In this document: positions 1 to 6,554 of the stretch, one piece after another
Position numbering within the stretch: the first letter of the stretch is position 1
Layout: every line of letters starts with the position of its first letter
DNA from: an uncultured Eubacteriales bacterium
GTDB taxonomy: Bacteria > Bacillota > Clostridia > Peptostreptococcales > Anaerovoracaceae
Direction: 5' to 3'
DNA length: 16,889 bases
NCBI GenBank assembly: GCA_905206455.1
Contig: CAJLHL010000050.1
Span: 1 to 16,889, forward strand
Translations under genes and position numbers: made by a program
Notes under the pieces: generated by a model
The model's database searches: none
Seen by the model: the letters and a program-made list of their open reading frames with translations, nothing else
Told to the model about the DNA's origin: nothing

Positions 1-115
1 CCTGACAGAATAAATTAAAAAAGAAAAGAATGAATTAAAAAAGAAATATGAACAATCCGGGGAACTGACAGTATTTAAAAAGCAAAATATTAGAAAATAA
101 AGAAGAAAAAGGAAT
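1..115. other. AT-rich leader before aroK, no gene seen
   Basis: This stretch is very rich in A and poor in C, with repeated runs of A. It may include the last codons of an upstream gene: one plus frame reads Leu-Thr-Glu then TAA within the first 13 bases. That is too short to support a call. No promoter hexamers or terminator hairpin were recognised. Confidence 0.3.
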
Positions 116-640
116 ATGAAAACAAATCAACTTCAAAAAAATATATTTCTCATCGGTTTTATGGGATCCGGCAAGACCTCCGTTTCCCTTCAGCTGTCCG
201 ACATGACCGGCCTGAAAAAACAGGAGATGGATCAGATTCTGACTCAGCGGGAGAAGATGACTGTTGCGGAGATCTTCGAGCGAAAAGGAGAACCGTACTT
301 CCGAGAGCAGGAGACCGTGCTTCTGAAGCAGTTTGGCGGAGGCGATCCTCAGATCATTTCCTGCGGAGGCGGTGTGGCCATGAAAGAAGAAAATGTAGGA
401 ATCATGCGTGAAAGCGGAACTGTAGTCTGTCTTACCGCCTCTGCAGACGTAATTTACGAGCGGGTGAAAGACAGCAGAGAGCGTCCGATTCTCAACGGAA
501 ACATGAACGTGGAATACATACAGCAGCTCATGGAGGCCCGCCGCCCGTTTTATGAAGCGGCAGCCGATATGATCGTCGATACCTCTCATATGCGGATCGA
601 CCAGGTTGCGGAAGCGGTATTGTCGGCCGTATCACAGTGA
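116..640 (+). CDS. aroK: Shikimate kinase
   Basis: Cytoplasmic kinase that phosphorylates shikimate at the 3-hydroxyl with ATP, the fifth step of chorismate synthesis. The 174-residue length fits the family. A Walker A loop GFMGSGKTS lies at residues 14-22. Substrate-binding residues expected in the family are visible: Asp39, Arg63 in YFREQE, the glycine triplet in SCGGGV (84-86), the lid arginine 123 in ERPILNG, and Arg143 near the end. The start is fixed because the next Met lies inside the P-loop. AAGGA at 109-113 is only two bases from the ATG, so initiation may be weak or use the GAAGAAA just upstream. It is followed by 209 bases without a gene, so it need not share an operon with the next three genes. 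It could serve biosynthesis, or phosphorylate shikimate drawn from the neighbouring dehydrogenase; the first is more likely. Confidence 0.93.
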   Translation: MKTNQLQKNIFLIGFMGSGKTSVSLQLSDMTGLKKQEMDQILTQREKMTVAEIFERKGEPYFREQETVLLKQFGGGDPQIISCGGGVAMKEENVGIMRESGTVVCLTASADVIYERVKDSRERPILNGNMNVEYIQQLMEARRPFYEAAADMIVDTSHMRIDQVAEAVLSAVSQ

Positions 641-791
641 CAAAAAATTGCGGCAGGCAGGGAAATATCCGCGCCGCTGTAACGAAAGCAGACGAGCCGG
701 TCTGTCCGGTTTTATCCGGGTCTGTTTCACGGCGTAGGAAAAGGCCGTGAGAAATCTGTGGTACAGACAGAGAAAAACAAAAGAAGACAAT

Positions 792-814
792 CATAATAAT
801 CCAACCATAATAAT
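792..814 (+). repeat. Direct repeat CATAATAAT x2 upstream of the TIM-barrel gene
   Basis: CATAATAAT occurs at 792-800 and again at 806-814, a 14-base period, ending 22 bases before the GGAGG ribosome site of the next gene. It could be a regulator-binding site or an AT-rich promoter element. No convincing -35 box was found with it. The rest of 641-849 holds a 7-bp hairpin (727-733 with 744-750) with no T tract, so it is not a terminator. Confidence 0.3.
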
Positions 815-849
815 TTAACAAAACTCAATGAAAGACGGAGGAAAACATC

Positions 850-1695
850 ATGTCTAAGAAATACCCTATCACCATCAGTTCCTGGACACTCGGAGATCAG
901 TGCGGCTTTGAAGAGAGAGTAAAGGCTGCAAAGGACGCCGGCTTCGATGGGATCGGTCTGAGAGCGGAGACTTATGTGGACGCTCTGGCAGAAGGTCTTC
1001 ACGATCAGGACATTCTCGATATTCTCGAGAAATATGATATGAGAGTCACCGAAGTGGAATATATCGTGCAGTGGGCGGAGGAAAACCGTTCTTACGAACA
1101 GAAGTACAAAGAGCAGATCTGCTTCCATATGTGCGCTCTCTTCGGCGTAAATCACATCAACTGCGGCCTTATGGAAAATTATTCTGTGGAGTATACGGCG
1201 CAGAAGCTGAGAGAACTCTGCCACAGAGCGGGAGATTATGTCATCGGCGTGGAACCGATGCCTTACAGCGGCCTTCCGAATGTAGAAAAGGCATGGGCAG
1301 TCGTGGAAGCTTCCGGCTGTGACAACGCAAAGCTCATTCTGGACACCTGGCACTGGGTTCGCGCAGGACAGCCGTGTGACGTATCCGTACTCGAAGGCAT
1401 TCCTGCGGACAAAATCGTAGCGATTCAGATCAACGACGTACACGACCGCGCTTATGCCGACAGCATTCTGAGAGATGAATCTATGCACGACAGACTGGCT
1501 CCGGGAACCGGATACGGTGATACAGCGGCCTTTGTCAGAATGATCCGCGAAAAGGGCGTAGAACCGAAAGCGGTGGGCGTGGAAGTCATCAGCGACAGAA
1601 TTCTTTCAGAAGGCGTGGAGAAGGCGGCGGAAATCAACTTTACGGCAGCACGCAAGGTATTGGAAGAAACCTGGTCGGAGATCGTCTCCGCATAA
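850..1695 (+). CDS. Sugar phosphate isomerase/epimerase-like TIM barrel; candidate 3-dehydroshikimate dehydratase
   Basis: A 281-residue protein of the xylose-isomerase-like (AP endonuclease 2) TIM-barrel superfamily. The four metal-ligand positions of the fold are visible: Glu135 in GVEPMPY, Asp165 and His168 in LDTWHW, Asp196 and His198 in QINDVHD, and Glu245 in GVEVIS. PGTGYGD at 218-224 matches the usual PG-G--D strand near the active site. No signal peptide or membrane segment is present. GGAGG at 837-841 is well placed for the ATG. Family members include sugar epimerases and isomerases, inosose dehydratases and AsbF/QuiC-type 3-dehydroshikimate dehydratases. The last of these gains weight because the next gene encodes a shikimate/quinate dehydrogenase 74 bases downstream. 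The reaction is inferred from context; the fold is seen directly. No dehydratase-specific signature could be checked. Confidence 0.85.
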   Translation: MSKKYPITISSWTLGDQCGFEERVKAAKDAGFDGIGLRAETYVDALAEGLHDQDILDILEKYDMRVTEVEYIVQWAEENRSYEQKYKEQICFHMCALFGVNHINCGLMENYSVEYTAQKLRELCHRAGDYVIGVEPMPYSGLPNVEKAWAVVEASGCDNAKLILDTWHWVRAGQPCDVSVLEGIPADKIVAIQINDVHDRAYADSILRDESMHDRLAPGTGYGDTAAFVRMIREKGVEPKAVGVEVISDRILSEGVEKAAEINFTAARKVLEETWSEIVSA

Positions 1696-1769
1696 ATCCG
1701 GACAAAAACAGACGAAAAACGATTGTACTCAATTTTACAGCGCGAAGCGCAGATAAGGAGATCTATATT

Positions 1770-2642
1770 ATGGAAAGCAGAATTACAGGACACACACGCC
1801 TCTTCGGCCTGATCGGCTCACCGGTGGGACATTCCGGTTCTCCGGCGATGTATAATTACAGCTTTGAACGCACCGGCCTCGACAACGCTTACCTCGCATT
1901 CGATATTCCGCTGGAAAAAGTGGAAGAAGCCGTTGCGGCAATCCGTACTTTTAAATTCGGCGGATTCAATATCACTATGCCGTGCAAGGCGGAAGTCTGT
2001 AAATATCTGGACGATATTTCTCCGGCGGCAAAGCTGATCGGCGCCTGCAATACGGTAGTCATCGATGAAGAAGGCAGACTGACGGGACACAATACCGACA
2101 GTATCGGTTTTGTACGCAACCTGAAAGAGCACGGTGTGGAAGTGAAAGGAAAGAAGATCGTACTTCTGGGAGCCGGCGGCGCGGCGACTGCTATCGCGGC
2201 ACAGACGGCTCTGGACGGCGCGGCGGAGCTGGCGATGTTCAACCGGAAGGACGAATTTTATGAAAAGGGTGAAGCCATCGTGGAAAGACTGCAGGAAGCC
2301 GTTGCAGAGTGCAAGACTTCGATCGCCGATTTGAGCGACGATGAAGCGCTCAGAAAAGCGGTCGCAGAATGCGATATTCTGGTCAATGCCACGAAAGTCG
2401 GCATGAAGCCGCTTGATGACCAGACACTGATCGATCCTTCCATGTTCCGCCCGGACCTGGTAGTTGCGGATACCGTCTATAACCCGAAAGAGACGAGAAT
2501 GATTCTCGAAGCGAGAGAAGCGGGATGCAAAGCATCGATCGGCGGTATCGGCATGCTGCTCTGGCAGGGAGCTGCGGCATTTAAACTCTTTACCGGTGAA
2601 GATATGCCGGCTCAGGAAGTACTTGAGAAATTCTTCTCATAA
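1770..2642 (+). CDS. Shikimate/quinate 5-dehydrogenase, YdiB-like
   Basis: NAD(P)-dependent oxidoreductase that interconverts shikimate and 3-dehydroshikimate, possibly also quinate and 3-dehydroquinate. The 290 residues hold the shikimate-binding HSGSP (Ser22, Ser24), catalytic Lys73 in NITMPCK, Asn94, catalytic Asp110 in NTDSIGF, a dinucleotide loop GAGGAA (134-139) and Gln266 in GMLLWQGA. The segment after the second Rossmann strand reads FNRKDEFYEK, close to FNRRDEFFDK recalled for E. coli YdiB; its aspartate (Asp161 here) is the residue recalled to bind the adenosine ribose and allow NAD use. ATKVGMKPL and GMLLWQGA also match YdiB. AAGGAG at 1755-1760 supports the start. It lies in line with the TIM barrel and the ene-reductase. 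It may be catabolic, or it may be the organism's only shikimate dehydrogenase; whether a second aroE exists outside the window decides this. Confidence 0.92.
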   Translation: MESRITGHTRLFGLIGSPVGHSGSPAMYNYSFERTGLDNAYLAFDIPLEKVEEAVAAIRTFKFGGFNITMPCKAEVCKYLDDISPAAKLIGACNTVVIDEEGRLTGHNTDSIGFVRNLKEHGVEVKGKKIVLLGAGGAATAIAAQTALDGAAELAMFNRKDEFYEKGEAIVERLQEAVAECKTSIADLSDDEALRKAVAECDILVNATKVGMKPLDDQTLIDPSMFRPDLVVADTVYNPKETRMILEAREAGCKASIGGIGMLLWQGAAAFKLFTGEDMPAQEVLEKFFS

Positions 2643-2840
2643 AACTCTCCGTTCGTTCCGCGGCCGAAAGCGCGTCAATCTGCGGAAAAAATAAACCCGC
2701 AGAATTGGAAAAATGGAAAAGGGAAGCCGCAGAGGCCGCAGGGGCGGATGAAAAAAGAGATCAGTACAAAGATCAGCGCAAATTGATTCAATGAAGATAA
2801 GAGATTTAAGAAGAGAAAATATAAGATGAGAGGTACATAC

Positions 2841-4769
2841 ATGGAATACAGAACAATGTTTTCACCGGTTAAAATCGGCACAGTACAGATTCCGAACCGC
2901 TTTGCGACTCCGCCGATGGGAAATAATTTCGCTAATACAGATGGTACGCTCAGCGAGAGATCGAAGGCATATTACGCGGCGAGAGCCAAGGGCGGCTTCG
3001 GTCTCGTTACCATCGAATCCACAGTGGTCTACAGCGAAGCCAAGGGCGGTCCGAGAAAGCCGTGTCTCTTTTCCGACGATACGGTAGACAGCTTTAAAAT
3101 GGTGGCGGATGAATGCCACAAATACGGCGCGAAAGTATCTATTCAGCTGCAGCATGCAGGTCCGGAGGGCAATTCCCAGCTCACCGGTTTTCCGCTGAAG
3201 GCAGCCAGCCCGATTCCGTCGGCATTCGGAAGAGAGATCCCGGAAGCGATCTCCAATGAAGAAGTTTACCGTCTCATCGAATGCTACGGAGACGCCGCTG
3301 CGAGGGCTCAGAGAGCCGGTATCGACATGGTGGAAGTTCACTGTGCCCACGGCTATCTGGTCAGCACATTCATTTCCGCCCGCACGAATAACCGCTTGGA
3401 CGAATTCGGCGGATGTTTTGAAAACAGAATGCGTCTTCCGAGACTGATCATCGAAAATATCAGAAAAAAGACCGGCGGAACACTGCCGATTCTCTGCAGA
3501 ATCAACGGCAGCGATGAAGTGGACGGCGGACAGTCCGTACAGGATGCCGCGGCGGTTGCCGTTTATCTCGACGAAGTCTGCGGCGTAGATGCAATCCACG
3601 TCAGCCGTGCCGTTCACCTTCACGATGAATGCATGTGGGCGCCGGGGGTCGTTCACGGCGGATTCAACGCACCTTTCTTTACAGAGATCAAGAATGCCGT
3701 TTCCGTACCTGTCATCGCTGTAGGACGTTTTACGGAACCTCAGTATGCTGAGCTCATGGTGAGACAGGGCAAAGCGGATATCATCGCTTTCGGACGCCAG
3801 AGCATCGCCGATCCGGAGCTTCCGAAGAAAGCGAAGGAAGGCCGACTGGAAGAACTGACTCCATGCATCGGATGTCTTCTCGGCTGTGTTCCGAATATGT
3901 TTCAGGGCAATCCGATCACATGTCTCGTAAATCCATCCGTAGGCAGAGAGCAGGAAATCCTGTCGGCAGAGAGCCCGAAAAAAGTGGCTGTCATCGGCGG
4001 AGGTCCCGGCGGACTTTACGCTGCGCAGTTATGCGCTCTCCGCGGTCACGACGTCACTCTCTTTGAAAAGACCGGGGAACTGGGCGGTAATTTCCGGATC
4101 GCGGCATATCCGCCGGGCAAAGGGGATATTACCGGAGCGATCCGCAATCTGATCGTCAAATGTCAGATGAACGGCGTCAGGATTCAGCTGAACACGGAAG
4201 TAACAGAAGAACTTCTCAGAGAATTCCAGCCGGATGCGGCTATCATCGCCACAGGTTCCACACCGCTGATTCTGCCGATCAAAGGACTTGAGGACTGCGG
4301 TTATATCACAGCGCAGGACATGCTGGACGGCAAAGCTCAGGTGGGACGGAAGGTTCTCGTGGTAGGCGGCGGAATGGTAGGCTGTGAAGCAGCGGAATTC
4401 CTCGCCGAAAGAGAGCACGAAGCGGCTATCATCGAAATGAAAGACGTGATCGGCGCGGATGTGGTCCCGGAAAACAGACCGTTCCTCTTCGCTAATTTTG
4501 AAAAACATCACGTAGCGCTGGAGACCGGCGCGAAGGTAAGCGAATTCTTCCCGGACGGCGTATCCTACGAACTGGCAGACGGTACGAAGGGCGAGCTGAG
4601 AGGCTTTGACAGCATCATTCTCGCTATGGGTTCCAGAAGCTGCAATCCTCTGGAAGAAAAAGTAAAACAATTCGTACCGCAGACTATCGTCATCGGCGAA
4701 GCGAAGAAAGCGCCGGGCAATGCCTGCATCGCTACCGGCGAGGCCTTTGACGCAGCCTTATCGATTTAG
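2841..4769 (+). CDS. FMN/FAD/[4Fe-4S] ene-reductase (NADH:flavin oxidoreductase, 2,4-dienoyl-CoA reductase family)
   Basis: A 642-residue cytoplasmic flavoprotein predicted to reduce an activated C=C bond with NAD(P)H. Residues 1-340 are an Old Yellow Enzyme barrel, with IQLQHAG at 101-107, AHGYLVSTFIS at 169-179 carrying the Tyr172 expected for proton donation, and the FGG-FENR segment after it. Cys342, 345, 349 and 361 have exactly the CX2CX3CX11C spacing of the [4Fe-4S] site in 2,4-dienoyl-CoA reductase. Two nucleotide-binding folds follow, GGGPGG at 386-391 (FAD) and GGGMVG at 509-514 (NADH). I chose ATG 2841 over an in-frame ATG at 2826 because GAGAGG at 2828-2833 sits seven bases before it. 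The substrate is unknown; the neighbourhood points to a quinate- or shikimate-derived enone or cyclic acid rather than a fatty acyl-CoA. A 2-nt-bulged hairpin at 4784-4807 follows the stop. Confidence 0.92.
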   Translation: MEYRTMFSPVKIGTVQIPNRFATPPMGNNFANTDGTLSERSKAYYAARAKGGFGLVTIESTVVYSEAKGGPRKPCLFSDDTVDSFKMVADECHKYGAKVSIQLQHAGPEGNSQLTGFPLKAASPIPSAFGREIPEAISNEEVYRLIECYGDAAARAQRAGIDMVEVHCAHGYLVSTFISARTNNRLDEFGGCFENRMRLPRLIIENIRKKTGGTLPILCRINGSDEVDGGQSVQDAAAVAVYLDEVCGVDAIHVSRAVHLHDECMWAPGVVHGGFNAPFFTEIKNAVSVPVIAVGRFTEPQYAELMVRQGKADIIAFGRQSIADPELPKKAKEGRLEELTPCIGCLLGCVPNMFQGNPITCLVNPSVGREQEILSAESPKKVAVIGGGPGGLYAAQLCALRGHDVTLFEKTGELGGNFRIAAYPPGKGDITGAIRNLIVKCQMNGVRIQLNTEVTEELLREFQPDAAIIATGSTPLILPIKGLEDCGYITAQDMLDGKAQVGRKVLVVGGGMVGCEAAEFLAEREHEAAIIEMKDVIGADVVPENRPFLFANFEKHHVALETGAKVSEFFPDGVSYELADGTKGELRGFDSIILAMGSRSCNPLEEKVKQFVPQTIVIGEAKKAPGNACIATGEAFDAALSI

Positions 4770-4884
4770 AAAAATCTGCCGTACCGGTTTTTCTCTGGAG
4801 AAACCGGAGGAACGGCCAACCGCAGGATCAGCGGGGAATCAAATTGCAAAATTCTTTCAAATACAGATAAACTCACTCACTCTT

Positions 4885-4927
4885 AACACAGAAAAAGGAG
4901 CCCTTTTCCGGCTCCTTTTTCTGTGTT
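4885..4927. terminator. Bidirectional intrinsic terminator
   Basis: A perfect 18-bp inverted repeat (4885-4902 with 4910-4927) around a 7-base loop. The GC core GGAGCC/GGCTCC is flanked by A5 and T5, so it reads as stem plus T tract on both strands. It lies between the convergent ene-reductase and SEC-C genes. Confidence 0.9.
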
Positions 4928-4928
4928 G

Positions 4929-4962
4929 TAAAAGACGCCGGCTGTTTTTACAGCCGGCGTCT
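4929..4962 (-). terminator. Second intrinsic terminator, minus-strand polarity
   Basis: A 13-bp perfect stem (4933-4945 with 4950-4962), GC-rich, with a 4-base loop. On the minus strand the stem is followed directly by TTTT. The SEC-C transcript meets this hairpin first and the bidirectional one six bases later. Confidence 0.75.
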
Positions 4963-5042
4963 GTCTCTCATGCATGTTTTCTCTTATCTGTGCAGATCAG
5001 CAAAAATTCCGAAGACGACGATGCGTCTCTCCTTTTTCGGCT

Positions 5043-5546
5043 TTACAGATTTTTTCCGCAGCACTTCTTATACTTTTTGCCGCTGCCGCACGGACATGGG
5101 TCGTTTCTGCCGATTTTCGGCTCTTTTACGACGGTCTTGGAACGGCGGTAAGCTTTGGCGATCTCTTCTCTCTTTTCTTCGGTGAGGATATCGTCCCATT
5201 CGGGAAGGGTGTAGAGATAGTCCGCTTTCGCGTCCAGCATGTTGAAGTAGAGCTTTTCAAAATCGATGTCCAGTTCGAATCGGGATTCTTCCGTCATCTC
5301 TTCCAAGTCTTCGTTTTTTTTCTTTAGGCTGTCATTGATGCCGTCGAGAAAGCCCATGAAGAGAACTTTGTCTACGCCTGACTTTTCAGCCTGCTCTGCG
5401 ATTGTACCGCTCATCTTTACGGAAGGATCGGAGAGGATTGCCTGATAGATCTTCTTTTCTGCGGAAGAATAATCTTCCCAGAAATCTCTGAAACTTTCCT
5501 CGGTCTGATTTTCGTAAAGATCAACCCAATCCTGATATAATGCCAT
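5043..5546 (-). CDS. SEC-C motif protein of unknown function
   Basis: A 167-residue soluble protein. The last 20 residues carry a SEC-C zinc-binding motif, GRNDPCPCGSGKKYKKCCG, the module found at the C-terminus of SecA and of many small stand-alone proteins. The rest is acidic and predicted helical, rich in Glu, Asp and Lys, with no catalytic motif I recognise. Clostridial genomes often encode similar short proteins without known function. The start is supported by AAGGAG (complement of 5555-5560) eight bases before the ATG. It is a single-gene unit: convergent with the ene-reductase, divergent from trmL, with its own predicted promoter, a 5' stem-loop and two terminators. A role in proteostasis or ribosome association is a guess from the zinc motif only. 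Confidence 0.85.
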   Translation of the reverse strand: MALYQDWVDLYENQTEESFRDFWEDYSSAEKKIYQAILSDPSVKMSGTIAEQAEKSGVDKVLFMGFLDGINDSLKKKNEDLEEMTEESRFELDIDFEKLYFNMLDAKADYLYTLPEWDDILTEEKREEIAKAYRRSKTVVKEPKIGRNDPCPCGSGKKYKKCCGKNL

Positions 5547-5573
5547 AGTATTTTCTCCTTCAGTTGGTTTTAC

Positions 5574-5613
5574 AGGCAGAAGATGCGGTGATTTTATACC
5601 GCAGAAACTGCCT
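5574..5613 (-). promoter_or_regulatory. Two-part stem-loop at the predicted 5' end of the SEC-C mRNA
   Basis: AGGCAG (5574-5579) pairs with CTGCCT (5608-5613) and TGCGGT (5584-5589) pairs with ACCGCA (5598-5603), separated by a symmetric 4x4 internal loop and closed by an 8-base loop. On the minus strand the structure would begin at about the predicted first transcribed base and ends 14 bases before the ribosome site. It could protect the 5' end of the mRNA or bind a regulator. Confidence 0.5.
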
Positions 5614-5618
5614 CGTTG

Positions 5619-5647
5619 ATTTTATCATAACTATTACAATATCACAG
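5619..5647 (-). promoter_or_regulatory. Candidate promoter of the SEC-C gene
   Basis: On the minus strand, TAAAAT (5619-5624) is preceded by TGA, giving an extended -10, with a weak -35 CTGTGA (5642-5647) at 17 bases. The predicted start is near 5612, the foot of the stem-loop. Confidence 0.4.
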
Positions 5648-5650
5648 GAT

Positions 5651-5679
5651 TTGACACTTGTCATCAATATTGTTATTCT
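5651..5679 (+). promoter_or_regulatory. Promoter for trmL with overlapping small palindrome
   Basis: A perfect -35 TTGACA (5651-5656) is 17 bases from TATTCT (5674-5679). Transcription would start near 5686 and leave a leader of about 150 bases. TGACA-CT-TGTCA (5652-5663) overlaps the -35 and is a possible operator. Confidence 0.6.
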
Positions 5680-5720
5680 AAAATCCGGAAAGAAACGCGC
5701 CTGCAAAGAGAGGCGGACTG

Positions 5721-5751
5721 CCGCGCTGAAAGACGCCTTTCGGCAGCGCGG
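5721..5751 (+). promoter_or_regulatory. Stem-loop in the trmL leader
   Basis: CCGCGCTG (5721-5728) pairs with CAGCGCGG (5744-5751). The stem continues as AAAG/CTTT after a 3-base bulge and closes on a 4-base loop. No T tract follows, so it is not an intrinsic terminator. CTGCCG (5718-5723) can instead pair with CGGCAG (5741-5746). Confidence 0.4.
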
Positions 5752-5833
5752 ATCGAGGGCAACTGCATACGGAAAACGCTGAGATATATTTTTGCGGTGC
5801 AGATACAGGCAGAAAAATGCGGGGAGGATATCT

Positions 5834-6319
5834 ATGGAGGAGAAAGAATGGTTGTTTCACGTGGTTCTGGTGGAGCCGGAGATTCCGCCCAACACGGGTA
5901 ATATCGTCAGAACCTGTGCGATTACGGGGATGAAGCTTCACCTGGTTAAGCCGCTGGGTTTTTCCATCGATGACAAAGCGGTGAAAAGAGCGGGGCTGGA
6001 TTACTGGGATCATCTGGAGCTGGAGGTGCACGAAAGTCTCGGAGAATTTCTCGAAAAATATAAGGATCGCAAAATGTATCTCGCCACGACTCACGGCGGC
6101 GTGCGGTATACGGATGTCCGCTACGAGAGAGGTTCCTTCCTGCTCTTTGGAAAAGAGACGGCGGGACTTCCAAAAGAGCTGATCGCGCGGCATCCCGATG
6201 CCGCGGTGCGGATTCCGATGGGCAAGAACCCGGACCTCAGGTCTCTCAATCTGTCCAATTCGGCGGCAATTCTGTTATACGAGGCTATGCGTCAGCATGA
6301 TTTTCCAGGGCTGCGGTAA
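5834..6319 (+). CDS. trmL: tRNA (cytidine/uridine(34)-2'-O)-methyltransferase
   Basis: SPOUT-family enzyme that methylates the 2'-hydroxyl of the wobble base in certain leucine tRNAs, using S-adenosylmethionine. At 161 residues it is close to E. coli TrmL (YibK). Family motifs are visible in order: EPEIPPNTGNIVRTCA near the start, RAGLDYWDHLEL, FGKETAGLP and the C-terminal knot segment PMGKNPDLRSLNLSNSAAI. I start at ATG 5834, preceded by GGGGAGG at 5821-5827 seven bases away, rather than an in-frame ATG at 5792 that adds 14 non-conserved residues and lacks a good ribosome site. It is expressed from its own predicted promoter, divergent from the SEC-C gene. No terminator is seen before rpoN, so some read-through is possible. 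Confidence 0.93.
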   Translation: MEEKEWLFHVVLVEPEIPPNTGNIVRTCAITGMKLHLVKPLGFSIDDKAVKRAGLDYWDHLELEVHESLGEFLEKYKDRKMYLATTHGGVRYTDVRYERGSFLLFGKETAGLPKELIARHPDAAVRIPMGKNPDLRSLNLSNSAAILLYEAMRQHDFPGLR

Positions 6320-6370
6320 GGCGGTCTCGAAAAATAAAAAAGTGTGCAGGATCAAGTTTTTGCATTCCTG

Positions 6371-6399
6371 TGTATTTCATCATTTGTTTATGATATAAT
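6371..6399 (+). promoter_or_regulatory. rpoN promoter, extended -10
   Basis: A consensus TATAAT (6394-6399) is preceded by TGA, giving an extended -10. The -35 TGTATT (6371-6376) at 17 bases is weak. The predicted start is near 6406, leaving a leader of about 150 bases with a small GGCGG/CCGCC hairpin at 6423-6440. Confidence 0.65.
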
Positions 6400-6407
6400 T
6401 TATCATA
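6389..6407 (+). promoter_or_regulatory. Dyad covering the rpoN -10 box, candidate operator
   Basis: TATGATA (6389-6395) and TATCATA (6401-6407) form a perfect 7-bp inverted repeat around five bases, centred inside the -10. A repressor bound here would block the polymerase. AT-rich promoters produce such dyads by chance more often than random sequence. Confidence 0.4.
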
Positions 6408-6554
6408 GGATAGGTGTGAAACGGCGGTTTGTAAGCCGCCCGGAGAGCATCTGTCCCTGTTTGTATTTCTAAATTCAGATTTAAAAGTTACTGGCTGCAG
6501 GATCAGATTTTTTCTTAATGTTTCAGAGGATTCTATAAGGCAAGAGGGCTAAAA

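Noticed and set aside
727..750. Hairpin after aroK as a terminator.
   Set aside because: The 7-bp stem has no T tract on either strand, so it cannot be called an intrinsic terminator.
2642..2794. An open plus frame of about 50 codons between the dehydrogenase and ene-reductase genes, with a charged, helical-looking end (ELEKWKREAAEAAGADEKRD).
   Set aside because: It has no ATG, only a TTG at 2705 without a ribosome site, and its composition follows from the A/G-rich DNA. A conserved homologue would change this view.
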